Program-made: the position numbers and the translations under genes
The notes under the pieces: model-generated
Databases searched by the model: none
Seen by the model: only the letters and a program-made list of their open reading frames with translations
What the model was told of the DNA's origin: nothing
NCBI GenBank assembly: GCA_937924555.1
Contig: CALDSN010000047.1
Coordinates: 1-13,997, forward strand
DNA length: 13,997 bases
DNA from: an uncultured bacterium
GTDB lineage: Bacteria > Cloacimonadota > Cloacimonadia > Cloacimonadales > Cloacimonadaceae
Reading direction: 5' to 3'
In this document: positions 6,625-13,997 of the stretch, piece by piece
Layout of the letters: each line of letters starts with the position of its first letter
How positions within the stretch are numbered: the stretch's first letter is position 1

Positions 6625-8993
6625 TGATACAATTCCTCCATTCCGGTAGTATGTGAGCGATTCTATTCTTTACATCGACATTAAGAAAGTGTCCCTCTCT
6701 GTCCATTTTGGCAATAAACTCGATTTCATCTCTTTCATTCTTGATTTGATAATTGCACTTTATGAGCGTCTCAATAACTCTTCCTAATCCCAAGTCATCA
6801 TGATTTAAAACAATATGATTAGTATTTAAACCGCCGGCATTCAGTAAATCTTTGAATGCTATCAAATACTCTGCGAGATTTTCATTATCTATGAAGTCCG
6901 AGAAATCAGCAATTACACTGATAATCTGTTTTGCTTTCTTGAAGTGCTTCGTAGCCTTGGACTGAAAGAACTGCTTTTGAAAATAACCTATCTGGGAGAC
7001 AGGAATCAGAAGAAACAAACTCGAGTTTTGCCAATCTATGTTTCGTAGAATGTTTTCATAATCTTTCCGATCATCTAGGCTATCATCTATGACCGTAAAC
7101 TCATAATATCCGCTCTTTGTTTTTGCATAATGTCCTTGCGGGACAGGATCATGCGGGAAATATCGTAACCAGAACTCTGAAAATAATGTTAGATTCCAGT
7201 GAAATATAACTATACGAGATCGAACATTATCGGAAACGTCCCCAATTAGGCTCTCAAAATGTACCCGGTAGACTCTATTGGCAGCACTGTTCAGAAATCG
7301 CATTAAACTCAGTTCCAGATCATCAATCTCTACTGAAGGAATGCATTGGCTCGTATTTTTCGGAATCGATAGATCGTTGTTACTTGGATCACCACTTGTT
7401 GTAGAACTTGCAAACACAATCTGATCTATCGAGTCTTTTAAGCTATGCACCTGAGTTAATACTTGTTTATGAGTTTGCACAGGTATTACAAATCTTAAGG
7501 CCTCCTCTATGGAGCGGATGCGAGATTCTATGACATTCATAATGATCTGACAGTTGTTTTCCAGAGCTGATATTGATTGATCACTACTGTCGAAAAGCCA
7601 CTTCATTTCAGATTTCAACCCATTTTCAAGTTGATACTTGAACTTCTCAATATCCTTAATTTCGAGGACAGTCTCCTCATATACATCGTATCCACAATCA
7701 GTACCAGTGATCTTTCCCCACAGTTTTCGTAATCCCCACCCGAGTATTGGCTTTTTTTCTACTCGCCTCGTTTTCGAATACTCTCGTATTTCAGCCGAAT
7801 AAAACTGAATGGGTGGAGCACCTGAAGACAATCTATGAAAGAAGTCCTCATTGAGGATATTGTTCTGTTTTCTAATCTTCTTAAACTCGTCATTCATATC
7901 TATTATCAGTCGGTTAAGCCTTTGGTTCGCTTCTGAGACACTTTTTTGAGCTTGGCTTCTGAGATTATTTGCCTCATCAATGGCAGAACTGGACAAAAAG
8001 TGCGAAGAATCTAAGATTTTGCTGGCACTTTTTTCAAAATCTCTACATATGGAGTTAAGGTCTTTAACAGTATTGTTTCTAATGGTCTCTATATCGTTCT
8101 GTTGCCTTTGCAGTTCAGTTTTATCATTCTCATAATTCGTCTCTTTTATCGACTCCTGCCTGCTTTCAGCCTCAATTATATACGTCAACTCATTAGATAT
8201 TTGTTTCAAGCGACCTACGATGAATTTGGGTTCCAATTTATCAATTTGTTCGTGCAAGGAGTTGATAAACTCAGCGAAACCGGATTGCTCATACTCACCT
8301 ATCCTTAAAGCTTGTATCGATGAAACAAAAACTATTGGCACGGCTGAAGCATCAGTGACCCCTGAGTTGTAAAGATTATCTCGAACTTTTTTTAAATGTT
8401 CATTTGCTACTTGCTCTCTTGACTTTGATACTAATCCGTCTCTTTCTGTTTTTTCTTTTATCACATCAGCGCAATTGAGAACCCAAACCAACGGCTTTTT
8501 CGTTTCAGAAATCAGTCTTACGATCCTATTGTTTTCTTGAGCTGCCAATCTTACAGTAGAGACATATATTACTAAGTCAAGGCTTGGCAGGATGCTATTG
8601 ATAGTGATCTCATCATGATGGGGCAGATTGTATGCTTCCAGACCAGGTGTATCGCATAAAGTGATATTCTTGTTGAGCTTGAAACCAGGAGAATACACTG
8701 ATAAGTGGAGGATTTTTTTATTGTTAGTGGGATTTTTTAATTCATTACCAAGTTCGTCCAGTTCTTGTCTTAGATTAGTAGTTACTTCCTGAACCATGCC
8801 GTCTTCATAGTATTTAATTACTTTTTTCTCATCACCGTGTCTGGTAATGATGAGGCAATTTGATGACGGTTTTACATGTGACGGCAACAACTCTTCGCCC
8901 AATAGCCCATTAACCAGTGTCGATTTGCCACTACTGGTGATCCCGATTAAGCCAATTCTCCAAGAAGCGCTATTCCACTGTTCAATCTTTTTT

Positions 8994-9107
8994 TCAAAAA
9001 AAACCTATGCGTGTACCATAATGTAGACGAGTTGCCTCAGTAGTGGAAATGGCTTCGATGGCTTGTTGGGCAAAAATCTGAGGTGAGCTTACATTCCGAT
9101 CAGACAT
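8994..9107 (-). CDS. Zero-frame 37-codon N-terminal ORF of the large dynamin gene
   Basis: It starts MSDRNVSSPQIFAQQAIEAI and ends GTRIGFF followed by TGA. As written this is all that is translated from the properly placed start. The peptide is a helical leader that flows straight into FEKKIEQWNSASWRIGLIG and the P-loop in the +1 frame, as expected for the N-terminus of a bacterial dynamin. It is therefore best read as exon-like front matter of the larger gene and not as an independent peptide. Confidence 0.6.
   Translation of the reverse strand: MSDRNVSSPQIFAQQAIEAISTTEATRLHYGTRIGFF
8996..9003 (-). repeat. T8 homopolymer (A8 on + strand) at the frameshift
   Basis: The minus strand reads ATAGG, eight T, then GAAAAAAAG. 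Seven T would give an unbroken reading frame through the GTPase. The run is followed by a G and seven A, so two homopolymers lie side by side. The zero-frame codons are UUU UUU UGA, and the P-site UUU can re-pair one base forward before a UGA stop, similar to the prfB arrangement. AGG lies 4 nt before the shift codon, as a weak internal Shine-Dalgarno-like element. The run is also prone to slipped-strand mutation and to sequencing error. Confidence 0.75.
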
Positions 9108-9116
9108 TTCTATGAA

Positions 9117-9120
9117 CTCC
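9117..9120 (-). promoter_or_regulatory. Ribosome binding site of the first dynamin gene
   Basis: GGAG lies 9 nt upstream of the ATG at 9107, directly after the brxL stop. It fixes the intended start of the large dynamin gene well upstream of the P-loop, which shows that the later in-frame TTG at 8902 is not the natural start. Confidence 0.6.
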
Positions 9121-9122
9121 AT

Positions 9123-11177
9123 TTATCCAAGTTTTACATAAGTCACTTCAAAAGCCCGGCACTTTCGGTATCTCTGATTCCGATTCTCCAGGGCAAAGGC
9201 GTCCTTGTGATCAAAGGGTTGAAAGATGTCCAGTCCTCTGCCAGGGATGATCTTCCAGCCGTTATCACTTTGGATGTAACGATCATGGATGGTATCATCG
9301 ATCTCATAGGTGAAGGTAATCCCTGCCAGGTTACAGGAGCTTGCTATCTGCCGGAAATACTCATCCTGATTGGAGTCCTGATACTCACTGTGTTTGGTGA
9401 TGAGATGCACTTCCACTTCATCGGCATCGGTTTTTATCGCTGCCACCACTTCCATGAATTCCATCAAATTGCGAGCTTGAAAAAAAGCACTGATAAAAGG
9501 ATCCTTGATCTCGATTCGTTTCGAGCCCTTCAGATACTTAGCAAAGAGCTTATTATAGGAGATCCCAGTCTGGTTATCCTGGATAGAGATATTCCCCGGC
9601 TTCAATATGGGCGATTCAGGCGCATCCTTGTGTTGGGATTGAGTACTTTCACCAGATTCTGGTTCTGACGCCTCTGTGGGCTCATTTTCGTCATCTGGGG
9701 CTGATTCATTGGCATGGTAGTAACGGGGGTATTGAATCTCCTCGGCAGTCTTAACAAAATGCAGGATTCCTTCCTGATCCTTATAAGCGAATCGAACGGC
9801 TTCATAGGTCTTGTCTATACGCATCAGTTGGTCTTTGACCCTCTTGCGGTTCTCCATTGCATACTCAAGCAATTCTTTAATCTCATCTACAGTTGCTTGT
9901 TGATTAGGATAGATCACTTTCATCAAACCGGAGAAGGTCTTTTGCACCCCGTCCCTGTCTCTGGTGGAGATATCAGAAACCAGCTCAAAATGCTCTCTAT
10001 AGAGGGGGGAGAAATCAGAATTACGAAAAGCTCGCAGGATCTCAGCCAGATAATCCACTACAAAGCCATAGCCATCGGAGAACATCTCACCCCGGATGAT
10101 CGGCACTTCCCAGCCCGGCAGATAGCCATGCAGCCTATCCAAATAGGCGGAATCATAATACTGCTCCGGTAGCTCATCAAATAGATCAGAGTGCTTCAGC
10201 ATATAAGCCACATTATGCTGAGTATTGCCCACAAAGGTCATGGAAGCTTCAGCCCCCAATGTTTCTATTCCCCGGGAGAAGGTTTTGTTCGCCATGTAGT
10301 TCTTCATGATGTCCACAAGGGCTTTATCGGCTTTCTTCTTACGCCCGGCAAACTCGTCGAAAGCTACAACATCCCAGAAGCCCACCAAGCCTATCCTGCC
10401 ATTAGAGTTATTCACAAAGAGCTTTGGCACAGATACTTCTCCACCAGAGATCAATATCCCATGGGGAGAGAACTCTGAATAGATATGCGATTTACCGGTT
10501 CCCTTAGGACCCAGCTCGATCAGGTTGTAGTTCCTCTCGCAATATGGCACCAACCTGGTTAGCTGCATCAATTTCAAACGCTTGCTCATGAACTCCGGAT
10601 TGAAGCCGATACTCTGGATCAACAGATCTATCCACTCATCACTGGTGAATTCAGAGCGCTTTGCCAGAAAGCTCTCCATATCGAAGCGGGACATCTGGAT
10701 CGGCTTGATCGAATTCAATAGCCAGGGGCTGCTATCTCTATCCTCGGTATAGCTGTATTCAAGCTCAGCGATACACCATACGCCACTCACTAATAGTTTG
10801 GGATGGTTCTTTACGATTTCAGAACTCACCACAACTCTGGAGATACCCATATTGGAGAAGCTTGCCTGATAGCAATCCTTCTTCTCATTGAGGGTCACTG
10901 CGATCTTGTCGATCACCTTGTTGATCTTGGATTCCCGCACGTTGGACTTGGTGAGTTCAGCGTCCCTTCTGTGAACGTAGTGCCTCTCCAGAATGCTTTT
11001 CACCGTTTCAATCCCAGCTTGAATCTCTGCTTCATCAGATGTAGCGCAATACTGCCCCAGCAGGTATTCTAGTACGTAAGTGGGAACGATGGCATTGCCT
11101 TTAACAGTCTTAACCAGGTCTTTCCGGACTACCAAACCCTGAAATTGCTCATTGATCTTCTCATCCAATCTATTCAT
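9123..11177 (-). CDS. brxL: BREX AAA+ ATPase BrxL with C-terminal MIT_C (MITD1-like) domain instead of the Lon-like domain
   Basis: A 684-residue protein. The N-terminus (LDEKINEQFQG, VVRKDLVKTVKG, VPTYVLEYLLGQYCAT) is typical of BrxL of type 1 BREX. The AAA+ core has Walker A GPKGTGKS (223-230), Walker B VVAFDE (270-275) and a sensor-like VGNTQ (N318). BrxL is a DNA-binding, MCM-like AAA+ ring ATPase needed for exclusion. After the core comes an acidic, low-complexity linker (about 489-520). Residues about 530-684 match my recollection of the MITD1 C-terminal domain: YNKLF, IEIKDPFI, TIHDR, DNGWKI and GRGLDIFQP. No Lon-type serine/lysine protease region is seen, although the long BrxL form normally ends in one. 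I chose the ATG at 11177, 7 nt after AGGAG; a GTG one codon earlier (11180) is only 4 nt away. brxL is the last canonical BREX gene. The next gene starts 15 nt after its stop. Confidence 0.93.
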   Translation of the reverse strand: MNRLDEKINEQFQGLVVRKDLVKTVKGNAIVPTYVLEYLLGQYCATSDEAEIQAGIETVKSILERHYVHRRDAELTKSNVRESKINKVIDKIAVTLNEKKDCYQASFSNMGISRVVVSSEIVKNHPKLLVSGVWCIAELEYSYTEDRDSSPWLLNSIKPIQMSRFDMESFLAKRSEFTSDEWIDLLIQSIGFNPEFMSKRLKLMQLTRLVPYCERNYNLIELGPKGTGKSHIYSEFSPHGILISGGEVSVPKLFVNNSNGRIGLVGFWDVVAFDEFAGRKKKADKALVDIMKNYMANKTFSRGIETLGAEASMTFVGNTQHNVAYMLKHSDLFDELPEQYYDSAYLDRLHGYLPGWEVPIIRGEMFSDGYGFVVDYLAEILRAFRNSDFSPLYREHFELVSDISTRDRDGVQKTFSGLMKVIYPNQQATVDEIKELLEYAMENRKRVKDQLMRIDKTYEAVRFAYKDQEGILHFVKTAEEIQYPRYYHANESAPDDENEPTEASEPESGESTQSQHKDAPESPILKPGNISIQDNQTGISYNKLFAKYLKGSKRIEIKDPFISAFFQARNLMEFMEVVAAIKTDADEVEVHLITKHSEYQDSNQDEYFRQIASSCNLAGITFTYEIDDTIHDRYIQSDNGWKIIPGRGLDIFQPFDHKDAFALENRNQRYRKCRAFEVTYVKLG
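9126..9590 (-). other. MIT_C-like domain segment of BrxL
   Basis: This is the part of brxL encoding residues about 530-684. The ordered motifs are SYNKLFAKYL, IEIKDPFI, a short hydrophobic strand with VHLIT, the stretch TIHDRYIQSDNGWKI, GRGLDIFQP, and a terminal RKCRAFEVTYV. The same order occurs in the C-terminal half of eukaryotic MITD1, a phospholipase-D-like fold without the catalytic HKD pair that binds membranes during cytokinetic abscission. The assignment is by motif memory and not by a profile search, but the HDR...NGW...GRGLD series is distinctive. Membrane binding by the bacterial copy is inferred. Confidence 0.82.
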
Positions 11178-11194
11178 CACTTATCTCCTAAACC

Positions 11195-13669
11195 CTAAAA
11201 GTCGATTTCAAACATCCGCGAAATAGTGTAGTTCTCGCTGCGATACTCTTTGAATTTATCCGTTCCGGGGATCGCTTCCTCCAGCCTGAGGATGGCGTCT
11301 CCCGCTTTATCCGCTTTACTGGTTAGTGTCAGCCGGCATTCGATATCACGAGCTTTATCGCTGGTATCCTCAGAATCAAAGATCATCGTCTTGAGTTCGG
11401 ATATGGGCTCTCCGGCATTGTCGTACAGGGCTATCCGCAGAGTCCTGCCCTGCATTTTTTCACTCACCGGCTGTGCCTGATAGAGCCGGAAGACCAGCAC
11501 TCCGGAACTGATTGTTTTGCCTCCACTGCGCCTGATTTCCACATCCACCTGTGCCACATCGCTCACCCGCTTCTTGCTTACTTGCAAGAGAGGGAGGCAG
11601 AACTCCTGCAGGGAGGCTCCTCCATGCACATAACGGCTTCCAGACCCTGCTTGCCTCATCCTTTGGCTTGCCAGCGGAATGGCTATCTGCACATCACCAG
11701 CGAGGTTCAGATCTTCAGCTTTGTAGATTAGCAGATTGGGACTCTGCTCAATCTTTTTACCGATGATGCAACGTCTGAGTTTCATGTCATTTTCGCCCAG
11801 TTTTATCTTATCATCCAGGAATTGATCTTCGCTCAGTTCATCCCTTTGATACAGGAAGCCGTGATCGGCGGTTATAATGATGTTATTGGCATTGGCAGAG
11901 CTCATCTTGCGCACCAGGGTAAGTAACTCAGTCAATGCTGTCTCGACCGCCTCAAAGACCTTTTCCTCCGTTGCCAGCTTATCTCCAATGGCATCTATCA
12001 CGTTATGATAAACATAGATTACATCATATTCCGTGTAAAGCGTCCTGGCCTTGTCGGTGGCCATCTTCAAGACTTCTTCTGCCCGTAATGCGAGAGATCT
12101 CTCATGATACTTGGTCATGATCTTCATCCGGTTCTCGGTGCTTCTACTGCTGAGCCCATCCACCAGCACATTATTCTTGCTGTCAAAACTGATGCTCTCA
12201 TGGGGTAAAAGCGCTGCCATCCCCACTGATGTGATGCTGGGCAAAGAGCCTACCATAGCGCTCAGATCTGCCTCAAAACGGTCTTCACTGCGGATCAAGC
12301 TCATTAACTCAGCGGCTATCTCATATCTAAGTGAATCGGAGATGATCACGAAGATCTTTTTATTCTGCTGAATGTATGGCGTTATCTGGCTTTTCCAGAA
12401 CTTTGACTGTGGGTGCGGCAGTAATATATGCCATTTCTCCTGTTGTTGCATCAGCGCTGACCACGATGTCCCCAGCTTGAAGATAAAGCTATTGCCATAG
12501 TGATCCTCCATCTTGCGGGAGAGCTTCTCAAATGGCTTGTTCTCTTTCAAGCGAGAGTAGCACAGACAGAACTTACGGTAGTACAAATCAAGCTCGTAAA
12601 GCCCATTACTATAAGCTTTGAAGCCACTTTCCAGACCGTGTAACTCAGCTTTGGCGGTGGATGCTATTTCGAGATAGCCTGAGGCATACCCCAGACATTG
12701 ATATTCTGTCTCATAACCTGAATACCAATGGCTGCTACGGCGTTTCAGAACAATGCCTTGTAGTTCCTTATCGCTGATCTGGCTATTTTCCAACTGCTCC
12801 ACCAAACTTCTGATGATTAAACGCTCCGCGTATTCAAACTGGTCTAGCTCGCAAAGTGCAGCAAGACTTTGCTTCTCCAGCCAGGCAGGAGCGTCAATCC
12901 ACTCTGAACATCTCGTGCTGAGCTTATCAAAGGCTTCCCGGTGCTGGCTCAGGTCTTTCATCAACTTCAAGGCGTGGATTCCATCCCGGTTAATCGTATG
13001 ATCCTTAATCGAACATGAGCCTTGAAAGAGCTCTATCACCAGGCCCTTGAGCGTAGGTTTATCGCTTTGATAACCGAAGTTGATACTCATCTGCTCCCAG
13101 AAGAAGACTTCCAGTCCGCATTTGGAGATCAGATTGAGTTTATCTTCTTTCTCATAGGCAAATTCTTCCAGGAGGGCAAGTAGCAACTCCTCCCAACGGG
13201 CTTCGCAGGATGCGCATACCGCCAGCATCTTCAAACGCAGGGAGGATAGCGATTCCTTATCCTTAATCACAATTCTCTTGAGTGATTCCAACCGCTTGCC
13301 AGCTTTGAAGAAGTACTTGTGTTCCCGGGTGATCTCCAGGAAGCGGTTGCGGTCCAATCCCAATTCCTGCAGCCATAGAGAACCCTGGTCAATATGCACC
13401 ACTCCCTCAGAGAGCTGCAGGTCCAACAGCCAATTCTCCTGATGGCTGGGTTCAGAGTAGGCAAAATAGAGCAGGAACTTCTTATCCGGTTCAAGAATCA
13501 AGATGCGATGCTTTACACCAAACTCATCATACACCACTTCTAACTTCTCACATCCATCAGGAAGCTGTAGAGCCCAGTATTCGTCCCGGAATTCCTGCTC
13601 CGAGTCATACCAGAAGAGGATACGGTGTTTTTCAAACTGCTTGGTGATTATCTGCTCAATCTTGTTCAT
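11195..13669 (-). CDS. pglZ: BREX system PglZ, alkaline-phosphatase-superfamily protein
   Basis: An 824-residue protein, close to the usual length of type 1 BREX PglZ. PglZ is a core BREX component with an alkaline-phosphatase/phosphodiesterase fold. Homologues have metal-dependent nuclease or phosphodiesterase activity, and the protein is required for methylation and exclusion. The metal-site motifs are visible: IISDSLRYE (D445), the substrate loop GSLPSITSVGMAALLPH (474-490), YHNVIDAIGD (554-563) and IIITADHGF (D602, H603), then YVHGGASLQE (680-689). The N-terminal 400 residues are helical and the C-terminal 110 form a beta-rich tail, the normal family architecture. The ATG at 13669 follows the pglX stop by 5 nt with GGAA just upstream. 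The gene ends 17 nt before the brxL ATG. No damage is seen. Composition matches brxL and is clearly richer in G+C than the genes downstream of brxL. Confidence 0.95.
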   Translation of the reverse strand: MNKIEQIITKQFEKHRILFWYDSEQEFRDEYWALQLPDGCEKLEVVYDEFGVKHRILILEPDKKFLLYFAYSEPSHQENWLLDLQLSEGVVHIDQGSLWLQELGLDRNRFLEITREHKYFFKAGKRLESLKRIVIKDKESLSSLRLKMLAVCASCEARWEELLLALLEEFAYEKEDKLNLISKCGLEVFFWEQMSINFGYQSDKPTLKGLVIELFQGSCSIKDHTINRDGIHALKLMKDLSQHREAFDKLSTRCSEWIDAPAWLEKQSLAALCELDQFEYAERLIIRSLVEQLENSQISDKELQGIVLKRRSSHWYSGYETEYQCLGYASGYLEIASTAKAELHGLESGFKAYSNGLYELDLYYRKFCLCYSRLKENKPFEKLSRKMEDHYGNSFIFKLGTSWSALMQQQEKWHILLPHPQSKFWKSQITPYIQQNKKIFVIISDSLRYEIAAELMSLIRSEDRFEADLSAMVGSLPSITSVGMAALLPHESISFDSKNNVLVDGLSSRSTENRMKIMTKYHERSLALRAEEVLKMATDKARTLYTEYDVIYVYHNVIDAIGDKLATEEKVFEAVETALTELLTLVRKMSSANANNIIITADHGFLYQRDELSEDQFLDDKIKLGENDMKLRRCIIGKKIEQSPNLLIYKAEDLNLAGDVQIAIPLASQRMRQAGSGSRYVHGGASLQEFCLPLLQVSKKRVSDVAQVDVEIRRSGGKTISSGVLVFRLYQAQPVSEKMQGRTLRIALYDNAGEPISELKTMIFDSEDTSDKARDIECRLTLTSKADKAGDAILRLEEAIPGTDKFKEYRSENYTISRMFEIDF

Positions 13670-13674
13670 GATTC

Positions 13675-13997
13675 CTACTCTTCCTTGGCTGCAAGCCCGG
13701 GAATGTTGCGAACCGCACCTGAGAACTTGAGGTAGTTCACTTTCACCCCATCATCCAGATCGATCTCAATGCGTTTCTCCGCCAGGGGCAGGATCACCTT
13801 AGCTTCCCAGGCTTCAAGTTCGGATATCACGTCTTTCAAACGATCGATTTCCTTGCGAGTGAGCATCTTCTCACGTTCGCTTAAAGCACCAGAACCAAGC
13901 TGATGTTCCAGTTGTTGGCTTTTGGCCCGGATTTTGTGGATATACTCCCGCAAATAGCCATTGAGCAGGATCAATACAGTGTCGGGAGTATAGCGGT
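13675..13997 (-). CDS. pglX: BREX type 1 adenine-specific DNA methyltransferase PglX, C-terminal fragment (5' end outside window)
   Basis: About 106 C-terminal residues are visible; the frame stays open through the right edge, so the methyltransferase and recognition domains are outside the window. The fragment is a helical coiled coil (around RAKSQQLEHQL and EIDRLKDVISELEAWE) followed by RIEIDLDDGVKVNYLKF, a signature I know from the C-terminus of BREX PglX/BrxX proteins. PglX modifies adenine in a non-palindromic host site to mark self DNA and is also needed for phage exclusion. The TAG stop lies 5 nt before the pglZ start, as expected for adjacent BREX operon genes. The identity rests on this C-terminal signature plus the neighbouring pglZ and brxL. 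The first in-window start-like codon (13974) is internal and is not the real start. Confidence 0.85.
   Translation of the reverse strand, partial: RYTPDTVLILLNGYLREYIHKIRAKSQQLEHQLGSGALSEREKMLTRKEIDRLKDVISELEAWEAKVILPLAEKRIEIDLDDGVKVNYLKFSGAVRNIPGLAAKEE

Larger units (their letters stand above)
6614..9107 (-). pseudogene. Large dynamin-like GTPase, frameshifted at a T8 run (about 830 aa if the shift is bridged)
   Basis: Translation from ATG 9107 stops after 37 codons at TGA 8996-8994. The rest of the protein continues one nucleotide out of frame, from GAA at 8995 to 6614 (793 aa). Skipping one T in the T8 run (9003-8996) joins the two. In the joined numbering the GTPase motifs are G1 GITSSGKS (55-62), G3 CDTPG (151-155) and G4 NCAD (211-214), with FVSS (260-263) as a candidate G5. 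Long coiled-coil helices follow (about 300-420). Next is a basic, Trp/Gly-rich stretch containing KPILGWGLRKLWGKI (452-466), which may be the membrane paddle, then an alternating strand/helix C-terminal region (about 628-790). Bacterial dynamins bind and reshape membranes using GTP. It could be a true pseudogene, a phase-variable gene, a programmed +1 shift (UUU UGA) or a sequencing error. The end overlaps the next gene by 11 nt. Confidence 0.8.

Noticed and set aside
6614..8902. Large dynamin read as starting at TTG 8902
   Set aside because: That start would delete the P-loop, whose in-frame codons lie just upstream; the ribosome binding site and ATG are at 9120-9105.

Overview
The window is bacterial DNA in which every convincing gene lies on the minus strand, so it reads from right to left. 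It holds the end of a type 1 BREX phage-defence locus, followed without a real gap by a cassette of dynamin-like GTPases and helical partner proteins. The species cannot be named from the sequence. Start sites carry Shine-Dalgarno sequences and coding is dense with short overlaps. Hand counts of five 60-base lines per block give about 51% G+C for the BREX genes and about 37% for the cassette, so at least one block was probably acquired separately.

Right part (13997 to 9123): the C-terminal piece of the PglX methyltransferase, then complete PglZ (824 aa, alkaline-phosphatase fold) and BrxL. The order pglX-pglZ-brxL is the tail of the type 1 BREX operon; brxA, brxB and brxC would lie beyond the right edge. 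BrxL keeps its AAA+ core, but its C-terminus is not the Lon-like domain of the long family form. It is a domain strongly resembling the C-terminal, phospholipase-D-like, membrane-binding domain (MIT_C) of eukaryotic MITD1.

Middle part (9107 to 788): six genes joined by a 15-nt gap or by overlaps of 4 to 56 nt. They are a large dynamin-like GTPase (about 830 aa, frameshifted at a run of eight T), a 475-aa coiled-coil protein with a possible C-terminal membrane anchor, two more dynamin-like GTPases (615 and 614 aa, overlapping by 4 nt), and two small helical proteins (152 and 111 aa). This recalls the Eleos (LeoA/LeoBC) dynamin defence systems and paired bacterial dynamins, but the gene set is larger. 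I infer a membrane-surveillance or membrane-remodelling arm added to BREX, with the MIT_C domain of BrxL as a possible physical link.

Left part (787 to 1): a small two-helix membrane protein gene (51 aa, 679..524), then about 430 bases without a recognisable gene. That stretch is rich in repeats: a perfect 15-bp inverted repeat, an 11-bp-period tandem array, a perfect 20-bp direct repeat and a degenerate 18-bp family. A 15-codon ORF with a very strong ribosome binding site lies at the left end. No tRNA, rRNA, CRISPR array or transposase was found.
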